Source: Pelethousia sp034928145
GTDB lineage: Bacteria > Bacillota > Clostridia > Christensenellales > CAG-138
DNA length: 64,000 nt
NCBI GenBank assembly: GCA_034928145.1
Contig: JAYFPE010000007.1
Location: 1 to 64,000 of the forward strand
Direction: 5' to 3'
How positions within the stretch are numbered: the first letter of the stretch is position 1; the number at the start of each line of letters is the position of its first letter. Made by a program: the position numbers and the translations under genes. Shown here one piece after another: positions 16,298 through 23,891 of the stretch. Under the pieces are notes generated by a model, which saw only the letters and a list, made by a program, of their open reading frames with translations, had not been told where the DNA came from and ran no database searches.

Positions 16298-17604
16298 TAG
16301 CGGTTCCTCCTTTTCACGATTTCAATCTGGTGCTCTCGCGCCGCCTGACGCATCGCGTCATCCCAACTATCCCTGCGGGACCTGTCCTGCCACACCTTTT
16401 CCACCTTGCTTCCGTCGCGGAAAATAAAAAGGAGCCGGTTATTATCCGGCACCTGAATCTCTGCGACCCGTTCGGCAAAAATGTCCGCGTCGAACGCTGG
16501 AATTCCGAGCGCCTCCGCTGAAACGGCATACAGGGTATCCTCGTGAATTTGTTTTGCGGGGCAGGCCGCCTTGCCTTCCTGCAGGTAAGTGGAGCAGCTC
16601 CAATAGAACTTGCCATTTGCGGTTTTGCGCTTATAGCTCTTACCGCAATTGGCGCACAGGATTTTACCGCTGAATGGATAACGGTTCGGAGTATCACGCT
16701 TTGTGCGAAAGCGCTGCCTGCGCTGCTCCATAACCGCCTGCGCCTTTTCAAAGGTATCCGCATCGATGATGGCGGGGTGGGTGCCCTCCGCAAAATACTT
16801 AGGAAGAACCCCTTTGTTCCAGACTTCCTTTTTGGTCAGATGGTCCGTCACATACTTTTTCTGCAGAAGCGCGTTCCCGGTGTATTTTTCGTTTTTGATG
16901 ATGGCTACAACGCGCTCGCTGTTCCATGTGCCACCGCGTAGCGCGGGAATACCCATCGCCCTGAGCTTTTGGGCGATTTTGCTGCCACCCATGCCGCCGA
17001 TATAATCGTCGAAAATCATGCGGACAACGGCGGCCTCTTTTTCGTAAACCACCACATCGCCCTTCACGATGCGGTAACCGAACATAAACCGCAGACTGAC
17101 CAGCTCGCCATTTGCAAACCGCTTTCGGATACGCCATTTGCAGTTTTCGGAAACCGACCGGCTTTCTTCCTGCGCGTATGAAGCGAGGATGGTGAGCATA
17201 ACCTCGCCATCCCCGCTGCTCGAGTGAATGTTCTCTTTTTCAAAATACACGTCGATGCCGCGCAATTTCAGTTCCCGTACCGCTTCCAGCATGGTCACCG
17301 TATTTCTCGCAAACCGCGCGATGGATTTGGTGATGACCATGTCGATCAGCCCGTTTCTACAGTCGTTCATCAACCGCTGAAACTCCGGCCTTTCGTCCTT
17401 GGTGCCGGTGAGCGCCTCGTCGGCATAGACGCCGACATATTCCCAATCACGCCGCCTTTGGATCATATCGCTGTAATAACTGATTTGCGCGGACAGCGAG
17501 TGGAGCATGGCGTCTTTGCCGCTGGAAACTCGGGCATAGGCCGCCACTCGTTTTCGAACCGGTATCTGCGGCAGTGAAGGTTCGAGTTTCCTGATACTTC
17601 GCAT
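16297..17604 (-). CDS. large serine recombinase (integrase) 2
   Basis: This 435-residue protein is counted from the ATG with AAAGGAGGG upstream; a longer frame runs back through the promoter and is rejected. The catalytic serine is in YARVSSGKD and RFARN is present. The recombinase domain and zinc ribbon (ILCANCGKSYKRK ... WSCSTY) follow. It lacks the long coiled-coil tail of recombinase 1. It is first in the operon behind a promoter of the phage family (17632-17660), so both enzymes should be expressed together. Confidence 0.93.
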   Translation of the reverse strand: MRSIRKLEPSLPQIPVRKRVAAYARVSSGKDAMLHSLSAQISYYSDMIQRRRDWEYVGVYADEALTGTKDERPEFQRLMNDCRNGLIDMVITKSIARFARNTVTMLEAVRELKLRGIDVYFEKENIHSSSGDGEVMLTILASYAQEESRSVSENCKWRIRKRFANGELVSLRFMFGYRIVKGDVVVYEKEAAVVRMIFDDYIGGMGGSKIAQKLRAMGIPALRGGTWNSERVVAIIKNEKYTGNALLQKKYVTDHLTKKEVWNKGVLPKYFAEGTHPAIIDADTFEKAQAVMEQRRQRFRTKRDTPNRYPFSGKILCANCGKSYKRKTANGKFYWSCSTYLQEGKAACPAKQIHEDTLYAVSAEALGIPAFDADIFAERVAEIQVPDNNRLLFIFRDGSKVEKVWQDRSRRDSWDDAMRQAAREHQIEIVKRRNR

Positions 17605-17631
17605 AAAAAATCCCTCCTTTCTTGGGGGGAC

Positions 17632-17660
17632 ATGATACCTCTGTATGCCGCAGACATCAA
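17632..17660 (-). promoter_or_regulatory. phage-family promoter P1, integrase operon
   Basis: On the minus strand: TTGATG (17655-17660), 17-base spacer ending CAGAGG, TATCAT (17632-17637). Flanks match the other family members (AATTGCC before -35, GT after -10). The -35 box overlaps the stop codon of the gene upstream. Confidence 0.85.
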
Positions 17661-17827
17661 GGCAATTTTGCCCGTAAACCGCCGATAATCGGCCGGTATT
17701 TACGGATGAAAATTGTATCAATTTTAGCGTACTCTTTCTCGGTGATCAGTCCCTTGGAAAGTAGCGCTTTGGCGATGGAGATAGCTGCGCCGTAGTTTTT
17801 CTCACGATCAAATTGCTCGTTGTTCAC
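17657..17827 (-). CDS. small SHOCT-like protein
   Basis: This 56-residue protein starts at a GTG with GAGGAGG upstream, overlapping the end of the preceding gene. The C-terminal half (A-K-A-L-L-S-K-G-L-I-T-E-K-E-Y) has the pattern of short SHOCT-type oligomerisation motifs. Such small proteins often precede clostridial phage recombinases. Function is unknown; a directionality role is only a possibility. Confidence 0.7.
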   Translation of the reverse strand: MNNEQFDREKNYGAAISIAKALLSKGLITEKEYAKIDTIFIRKYRPIIGGLRAKLP

Positions 17828-18242
17828 GGCGCGCCTCCTCTCCGAACCGGTCTTTGATATAGCAGGCATGACAACAATATTTGCGCGTCTTATTGCCGTA
17901 GCTGTCAAAAACCCTGCCGCAGTACGCACAAGTCAGGTGATAAACCGCCTTTCGATTCAGCCTGTCACGGTGGGCGCTCCACCACGCATGGCGGCACTGA
18001 TCGCTGCAGAATACCTTTGGCTTGCTATTTGGCGTTTGCTCCAGACGCCTATCGCATTGTTTACAATGTTCTTTGTCAGCTTTGTTCTCCGTATCATTGG
18101 AAGCGTTGTGCACTGACAGGTTATTACGTCGGCAGAAGGATTTGACCGTATTTACGGAAAGACTGAGCGAATCAGCGATCTGCGAATAGCTCAAGCCCTG
18201 TCGCCGCATATCCTGTATGTTCCGTTTTTGCTCTCCGGTCAC
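17808..18242 (-). CDS. HTH and zinc-ribbon protein next to integrases
   Basis: This 144-residue protein is counted from a GTG with GGAGGTGATT upstream; an ATG five codons before it has no room for a site. A sigma-4/LuxR-like helix-turn-helix (G-L-S-Y-S-Q-I-A-D-S-L-S-L-S-V-N-T-V-K) is followed by two cysteine clusters, HCKQCDRR ... VFCSDQCRHAWW and LTCAYCGRVF ... YCCHACY. It probably binds DNA and may control integration. It sits between lysis genes and recombinases. Confidence 0.75.
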   Translation of the reverse strand: MTGEQKRNIQDMRRQGLSYSQIADSLSLSVNTVKSFCRRNNLSVHNASNDTENKADKEHCKQCDRRLEQTPNSKPKVFCSDQCRHAWWSAHRDRLNRKAVYHLTCAYCGRVFDSYGNKTRKYCCHACYIKDRFGEEARREQRAI

Positions 18243-18299
18243 AACAATCACCTCCATGGAGAAAAAAAGAAGGGCGGCCCCTTTCAAACCGCCCCAGCG

Positions 18300-20108
18300 T
18301 TATTTCGGAATTTTGAGAACCTGTCCCGCATAAATCGTTGTCGAGGACAGGCCGTTCAAGGACATAATCTCCGGGTATCGCGCGCCGCTACCGAGCTTCT
18401 TCTGCGCAATGCCCCATAAGGAGTCGCCTTTGGCCACTGTATAAGTGGTATAGGCTTCACCGGCTTGATTGCCGTCTATCTTGGTCAAAACCTCCTCGTT
18501 CACCCAAGTGTTGATGCCCGCTTCCTCGGAACCACTCGTCTTCTTGACCTTTTTGCCCAGCAGCACACAGGTTTTGCCGCCTTTGACGACCGGCTTACCA
18601 CTCGATGTGACCTGTGTTATCTTGTGGTAGTAATCCGAAATCACCCACGACGGAACTTTCGTGCTACCCGAATAGTAGTCGACCGTGCCGCTTTTGAAGG
18701 CCACCAGATCGCCGACCGCAAAAACACCGCTAGGCGTATCCGTTATCTCTGGATACAGCCGATTTCCCTTATCGTCAAAGACAAAATAACCGGGATTTTT
18801 ATCAGTCAGTGTCTTGGCGTTACCCAGCACCTTGAACGCACCAAGCTGCGAGTCCGCATCGCTCCAGGACTTACGCACGCGGTAATAACCGTCCGTTTCC
18901 ACGCTACCGCCCCCGGACGAACCGCCTGCCAGCGCCGCTTTGACCGTCGCACGGAAGGTGCCCATCGATTCGCCATGCTTGGGAAACCAGTGCATCGTAT
19001 CCGCATGGTTTGATGCGATGCCCAATTTATGTCCCTCGCTGTGGCAGTTGATGTTCTGTTCCGACAAACCATAGAGCTTGCAGAGATACACGCAGAGCGC
19101 CACAGCGTTCGCCCACGCGGCTCGGAAATACGCCTCATGCTTTGCTGCGTCATACCCGACCATCGTCGCGCCGCCCGAATAAGAGAAGCCCGCGGGCTCG
19201 CAGATTTCAAATCCGATATGGCTGTCGTTTGCCGAACCGCCCGCGTGCCAGCCGCGATGATCCCAGGGCAGGTACTGCCAAATTTCCTTATCGTCCAAAA
19301 AAGCATGGACGCAGACCTGCCTGTCGGTTTCGCCTGCTTTGTAGGACTTGTTCCAGCGGCTGAACCACGCGGCGGCCATCACGCCGGGCGTGGCAGTGCT
19401 GTGTACCATGATACCCTTCGGCACGATCTTCCGGTTTGCCGTGTAGCAGTCGTTTCGCGTCATATATTTCGTGGTCAAATTCATAAGGATTCCTCCTTCG
19501 GGTTCAGTCGCGTCCTCAAAACCAACAACACCGCCCGTGCCGTATCCATGCACTAAGGCGGTGTCGTGGTAGTAGAACGCGAGTATTCGGTGATATGGAA
19601 CGCCGTTTTTCGCCGCCCACATCGCGCCAACCTGGGACAGACCCACGCCGTGGCTGGCGGCGGTGGGCTTTTCCTCCCGGGCAGCGATATCCCATTCATC
19701 GGTTTTGGTGACGTAGTACGGGTAATGACGGCTCCACACGTCGCCGCTGCGTTTGGTCAGGCCGCCGTTGGACGAGGAATAGAAGCAGTCGATGATCTCG
19801 CCGCCGTAGCAGAGCACCTGTCCGGCTGTATCGGTCACAGCCTGCCTGCTTCGCGGACTGGAGAGCGACAAGGCATAACGATATGCTTGAAAAGTGGATG
19901 TATCGTCCATGACCACGCCCGCCAGCGTCCGTTTTACCGCAAAGGTGCGCGCTGCGACAGCCTGGGCCTTGAGCGCCTCCATATCAGCCGACTCATAGAT
20001 TTCGGCGGGAACCACCCCGCAGAGATATTCCTCTAAGTCCAAAGACACAGACTGTGATCCAAATTGAGCGACATTTTCCGAGCGCGTCATTCTGATGGTT
20101 ATCTTCAT
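18300..20108 (-). CDS. endolysin: SpoIID-like, amidase_2 and LysM fusion
   Basis: This 602-residue protein has three parts. Residues 1-200 resemble SpoIID (EYLCGVVPAEI ... ALKAQAVAARTFA ... SHGVGLSQVGA). About 212-395 form an N-acetylmuramoyl-L-alanine amidase with zinc-binding H236 (MVHSTATPG), RGWHAGGS and HADTMHW. After a linker, residues 554-602 are LysM (YTVAKGDSLWGIA). It should degrade peptidoglycan for lysis. Its ATG overlaps the holin stop. An internal ribosome binding site before M209 allows a shorter amidase-LysM product. Confidence 0.92.
   Translation of the reverse strand: MKITIRMTRSENVAQFGSQSVSLDLEEYLCGVVPAEIYESADMEALKAQAVAARTFAVKRTLAGVVMDDTSTFQAYRYALSLSSPRSRQAVTDTAGQVLCYGGEIIDCFYSSSNGGLTKRSGDVWSRHYPYYVTKTDEWDIAAREEKPTAASHGVGLSQVGAMWAAKNGVPYHRILAFYYHDTALVHGYGTGGVVGFEDATEPEGGILMNLTTKYMTRNDCYTANRKIVPKGIMVHSTATPGVMAAAWFSRWNKSYKAGETDRQVCVHAFLDDKEIWQYLPWDHRGWHAGGSANDSHIGFEICEPAGFSYSGGATMVGYDAAKHEAYFRAAWANAVALCVYLCKLYGLSEQNINCHSEGHKLGIASNHADTMHWFPKHGESMGTFRATVKAALAGGSSGGGSVETDGYYRVRKSWSDADSQLGAFKVLGNAKTLTDKNPGYFVFDDKGNRLYPEITDTPSGVFAVGDLVAFKSGTVDYYSGSTKVPSWVISDYYHKITQVTSSGKPVVKGGKTCVLLGKKVKKTSGSEEAGINTWVNEEVLTKIDGNQAGEAYTTYTVAKGDSLWGIAQKKLGSGARYPEIMSLNGLSSTTIYAGQVLKIPK
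19482..19498 (-). promoter_or_regulatory. internal ribosome binding site and start within the endolysin gene
   Basis: GAAGGAGGAATCCTT precedes the in-frame ATG at 19484 (M209, followed by NLTTKY). The site is as strong as any in the operon. Translation here would give a 394-residue amidase-LysM protein without the SpoIID-like part. Confidence 0.7.
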
Positions 20109-20527
20109 GACCCATCGCCGCCTTTCTTGTCATCCCTGTCGTGCAGCTGCTCCAGAATCGATTTGAGCTTCTCGGGGATAGGCAATCCGATATGCGCGGC
20201 GTTTTCCAAGATGGAAATCCCCTCGTTGCTCAGATAGAAGAAAATCACCGCCGTCCGAATCGCGCCGCCGTCGCCGAGTACCTGACTGTCGATGATGTGG
20301 CCCACGCCGACCAGCACGAAAATGAGGACCTTCTTGAAGATGCCCTTCGCACCAATCTCGCTGGAGAGCTTTTTGTCCGCAATCGCGCACATTACGCCGG
20401 TCAAATAATCGATGACTACAAACGCGATGAGGGCATAGAGAAATCCATCCAAGCCACCGAGGAACCAGCCGAGGAAGCCACCGATGGCGGCAAAGGCCAC
20501 CTGTATCCAGTTCCAGATTGCTTTCAT
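20105..20527 (-). CDS. phage holin (holin_4/toxin-secretion family)
   Basis: This 140-residue membrane protein has three to four hydrophobic segments, including GGFLGWFLGGLDGFLYALIA and a segment around KVLIFVLVGVGHII. The motif DYLTGVMCA is typical of the family. The C-terminus is charged and cytoplasmic. It makes membrane pores that time lysis. It directly precedes and overlaps the endolysin gene. Confidence 0.92.
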   Translation of the reverse strand: MKAIWNWIQVAFAAIGGFLGWFLGGLDGFLYALIAFVVIDYLTGVMCAIADKKLSSEIGAKGIFKKVLIFVLVGVGHIIDSQVLGDGGAIRTAVIFFYLSNEGISILENAAHIGLPIPEKLKSILEQLHDRDDKKGGDGS

Positions 20528-20644
20528 TGTTAAAACCTCCGTTTCAGTTGGATTTTTGTATATAGCGCCGTTCGAACCGGCGCAAAAAGAACGCCCTGCC
20601 GTTTGCTTGCAAAGCGTCCTTGAAACCTTGACGATATCAAATTG

Positions 20645-23110
20645 TCAAATCTGGTTGGGCAACGCCTTCCACAGTCTCATGTCTTCCTGTCCAAGCGACC
20701 ATATAGCAATGCCTCGCAGCTTCCAGCGGTACGCTGCTTCATTCGCCCAATATACGAGGCTGTCTACATCCTGATAGTACAGGATGGAGAAGCCGTCCGC
20801 GTCGCCAAGGAACAGCCGGGCGATCCAGACGTTGATGTCTCTCGGCACCACTTTGGCAACGTAATCCCCGCCGCAGGCGATCTGGAGCAGATCGGAATGG
20901 AAAAAATCATAATCCAGCGATATATCTTCACTGCGGGTAGCTATTTCCTCCACGTCGCTGTTGACCGAAAACACTTGAAACTCTTCGTCCCATGTGATCC
21001 CTGTGTGGGCAAGCCTGCCGAAGCTCTTTGTGGTACCATCCGGCATAAGCACATCGAAGGCCTCATATGGCTCGTAAGCCCACGCGTCCCCAAGCCGTAG
21101 CAACTCGCATACCGTCCGGCTGTCCGAGCGGTAGCCCGCATAGCCTCCGGTACTACTCACGGTTGCTGTAAAGCGCAGGGTGTAGCTCGTACCGGAGTAA
21201 ACCTTGACCGTATTGCCGCGCTTGCGCATCTCAATGGTGTACATGTTCGGGTTGGAACGGAGATTGCTGTCCGGCGTCCTGCTGAAGCTCGTAGCGTAGC
21301 TGCCCCGCAGCGTAGAGCTTTGGTACAGCTCGATGCGCTGCGTATCGTAGTTGAGACAGCAGAACAGGTCGCCGCAAAATACGCCCGCACGACCACCTCC
21401 GCTTTGCGGGAATGCCAGCCGTGCCCGGATATGGACATCTGAAAAATTGTCATATTTCCACGCAAGGCGGCCTGACCCCTCAAGCTGAGAGTAGGGGCGA
21501 TTGGCTGTGCTGTCGGGATCCTGCCACACGTCCCATTCTCCGTCTAACGCCGTCCAATAGCTCTCCGGCAGTATGTTCTCATCCCGAAAGTCCTCGTACC
21601 AAACAAGGGCAGAGTCTGGTTTTCTCCTGAGCATTTCGCAGGTAAGCTTAAAGCCCCGGTCGGGCACAGCCATCACGCCGTTCACATCCTTGAAGCTGCG
21701 GGGGGAAAGCGCGAAAATCGCCTCGCCAGCGGACGGAGCCTCCGAGAAGCTGCTGCAAACTCGAAACCCATAAAATTGCGTACCGGGCACGCCTCCACTG
21801 ATGCTGACAGTATGAGCGCCCGCCGAAAGAAAGACGCCCTTTACAAGAGTGTGCCAGCAGAGCCGCCGCCAATACGGCCACCACAGGCGGTTTTCCGAGA
21901 AGGTTTTGGGGGTTGCGTCCAGCGAAACCACGATGGCATTCTTGTCCCAAAATGGATAACAGAGTCTGACCGCCACATCGTAAGTACCAGCTTGTGTGAT
22001 CTGGAAATGATATGTGGCCGTACCACCCTCACCAAGCGAAGCCATGCTCTCTGTCACGGTGACGTTGCCGGTATAACTGTCAGGCACGCCGTTGCGGTCG
22101 ATAGATATCACCCCGAACTCTGTCCGCTGCTCTTTGCCATAGGCTGTTAAATAGCGCCGCCTGTTATAAGTTTCCTGTAAAAGCGGACTTCGCCGCTCTA
22201 CAGCGTCCCAACCCTCCATATAATCATACACATGGGGCAGCGCCCACGGCACCTTATCGTAATCGTCCCAATAGGCGATGATGGGGATCATGGGTTGCGG
22301 CGGGCCGTCGTCCGTAAAGTTATAACCTCCGGTCATCCACAACTGCGCGGCATAATAGGTGTTGGAAATCCCGCGATAAGTGATGCCGAGATTCTCGGGC
22401 GTGTCGTGGATCCTCCAGTTCCAACCGAAAGCAGGCAGCCCCATGAAAATTTTATCCGGATCCATGACCTGCACAGCGTAATTGTAGATACCCTCCAGCC
22501 AGCTTCGCGGGGAGACGGGGCCGGGGGCGGAGCCTGCCCACGCCATGCCATAGCTCATGATGGCGGCGGTATCACAATAAGCGTTCAAATCCTCGTATAC
22601 GCACCAGTTCTCACCGCCCACCGAACCTTGCACACTCGTCATGCCGGGTAAGCACAGGTTGACGAGTTTGGCGGGGTTGTAGTTCTTGACTGTTTGATAA
22701 ATATCGTGGAACAGCACATTGGCCGCATTCCTGTTCTCATACCCACCGCCACGCTCTAAATCGATGTCCACACCGGCGCACCAAGGATACTTCTGCATGA
22801 TCCGCACGATTTCCGAAAGAAAGGTAGTTTTTGCGCCGCCCTCGTTATTGCGTAACGCCGTAAAAATAGAGGCCGTCCCATGGTTCATGATCGTGAGCAG
22901 CCACTTGATGTGGGGCCATCTTGCGCGGTATGTAGCGAGACTAGCCACATCGGTTCCGGTTTCGGTGATCGCGCCGGATATATTGACCTCAAATGTAAAA
23001 ATACCGACTGTGTCCAGCCGGTCGCCATAATCTCGCAGGGCCTGATACATACGAGCGTTGCCCATGAAGCTCCACACCATGCACTTCTTTCCTTTTAAAT
23101 AATCCCTCAT
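20645..23110 (-). CDS. GH18-type tail protein with inserted domains
   Basis: In this 821-residue protein the first 330 residues form a glycoside hydrolase family 18 barrel with catalytic D115-I-D117-L-E119 (GVDIDLERGG). Residues about 345-460 look like a CBM6/35-type beta-sandwich and about 515-690 like a laminin-G/concanavalin-type sandwich. The last 60 residues (ILYYQDVDSLVYWANEAAYR, then RGIAIWSLGQED) look like the closing strand and helix of the GH18 barrel, so the sugar-binding domains appear inserted in it. It probably cuts or binds cell-wall or capsule glycans at infection. Confidence 0.85.
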   Translation of the reverse strand: MRDYLKGKKCMVWSFMGNARMYQALRDYGDRLDTVGIFTFEVNISGAITETGTDVASLATYRARWPHIKWLLTIMNHGTASIFTALRNNEGGAKTTFLSEIVRIMQKYPWCAGVDIDLERGGGYENRNAANVLFHDIYQTVKNYNPAKLVNLCLPGMTSVQGSVGGENWCVYEDLNAYCDTAAIMSYGMAWAGSAPGPVSPRSWLEGIYNYAVQVMDPDKIFMGLPAFGWNWRIHDTPENLGITYRGISNTYYAAQLWMTGGYNFTDDGPPQPMIPIIAYWDDYDKVPWALPHVYDYMEGWDAVERRSPLLQETYNRRRYLTAYGKEQRTEFGVISIDRNGVPDSYTGNVTVTESMASLGEGGTATYHFQITQAGTYDVAVRLCYPFWDKNAIVVSLDATPKTFSENRLWWPYWRRLCWHTLVKGVFLSAGAHTVSISGGVPGTQFYGFRVCSSFSEAPSAGEAIFALSPRSFKDVNGVMAVPDRGFKLTCEMLRRKPDSALVWYEDFRDENILPESYWTALDGEWDVWQDPDSTANRPYSQLEGSGRLAWKYDNFSDVHIRARLAFPQSGGGRAGVFCGDLFCCLNYDTQRIELYQSSTLRGSYATSFSRTPDSNLRSNPNMYTIEMRKRGNTVKVYSGTSYTLRFTATVSSTGGYAGYRSDSRTVCELLRLGDAWAYEPYEAFDVLMPDGTTKSFGRLAHTGITWDEEFQVFSVNSDVEEIATRSEDISLDYDFFHSDLLQIACGGDYVAKVVPRDINVWIARLFLGDADGFSILYYQDVDSLVYWANEAAYRWKLRGIAIWSLGQEDMRLWKALPNQI

Positions 23111-23682
23111 GGCCGATCCTGTCCTTTCATCATCTCCCGGTACTCAAAATACACCCGCGCCGATTTGCGCTCCTGAAGCTGAACCTGATGTTTGCTGTCA
23201 TGGGCAGCGGAATATTGAAAAAATCCGTGCTTTGGCGTGGCACTTCCGTTTTTCAGACATTCCCGCGTGGAAGCCCGCAGCGCCAGTTCGTCACCAGCGT
23301 TTGCCGAGGCGAGGAAGCGCATTTTATGCGATCCCGCGCCCTGGGAGAGGGCAACGCTTTCTGCCGTCATGTCCTGAATGGGGTAAATATAACAGTCCAG
23401 CCCTGCGGAGGTTTCACCCAGATTGAAGATGATGATGGTATCCCCGGTGCGCACCACGCCGTTGTGGTATCGCGGTGGGTTTGGTGAATTTCTAAGCATT
23501 GTGGTGGTGTGGGGTGTGTAGCCAGTCAACTGGTCACCCTCCTGCATCTGAAGATCGGTAAACCAGATAGTGCCGGTGCTGTCTGCGATAAGCGGGCGCA
23601 CGGTGATGCTGACCACCCGCATATCCTCCTTGGTTTTAAGCGTTTCCGTAAACCGAATGAAATTTGTCACCATGGCCATCAC
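23107..23682 (-). CDS. tail-region protein of unknown family
   Basis: This 191-residue protein overlaps the GH18 gene start by 4 bases. An early stretch STGTIWFTDLQMQEGDQLTG resembles CTGTVYFTDIMLQAGSIATG of the small protein encoded just upstream, so the two share a module. The middle part (RTGDTIIIFNLGETSAGLD) is probably beta-rich. It is likely a tail fibre or baseplate accessory. Start could be one of three closely spaced codons. Confidence 0.7.
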   Translation of the reverse strand: MMAMVTNFIRFTETLKTKEDMRVVSITVRPLIADSTGTIWFTDLQMQEGDQLTGYTPHTTTMLRNSPNPPRYHNGVVRTGDTIIIFNLGETSAGLDCYIYPIQDMTAESVALSQGAGSHKMRFLASANAGDELALRASTRECLKNGSATPKHGFFQYSAAHDSKHQVQLQERKSARVYFEYREMMKGQDRP

Positions 23683-23877
23683 CTACCCGTCCTGCGTCCA
23701 CTGGATCTCACCCACATGACCGACCCAGCCGGTGGCGATGGAACCGGCCTGCAGCATGATATCCGTAAAGTACACTGTTCCCGTACAGTCGGTGATGCAG
23801 AGCCGGATGGTAATGGCGCGCAGGACGCCAGAACCTCTTGGCGAAGCGTTCCGCGCAATCTGTTGCAAATAGGCCAT
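23683..23877 (-). CDS. small tail-region protein
   Basis: This 64-residue protein has AAAAGGAGGTGGTGGT ahead of its ATG, a very strong site. It shares a TGTxxFTDxxxQxG motif with the next gene and seems to be a stand-alone copy of its N-terminal module. Function is unknown; its place between tail genes suggests a structural role. Confidence 0.75.
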   Translation of the reverse strand: MAYLQQIARNASPRGSGVLRAITIRLCITDCTGTVYFTDIMLQAGSIATGWVGHVGEIQWTQDG

Positions 23878-23891
23878 ACCACCACCTCCTT

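Noticed and set aside
17828..17929. Longer start for the 56-residue SHOCT-like protein
   Set aside because: The extension runs inside the preceding zinc-HTH gene with shadow composition; the GTG with GAGGAGG upstream explains the true start.
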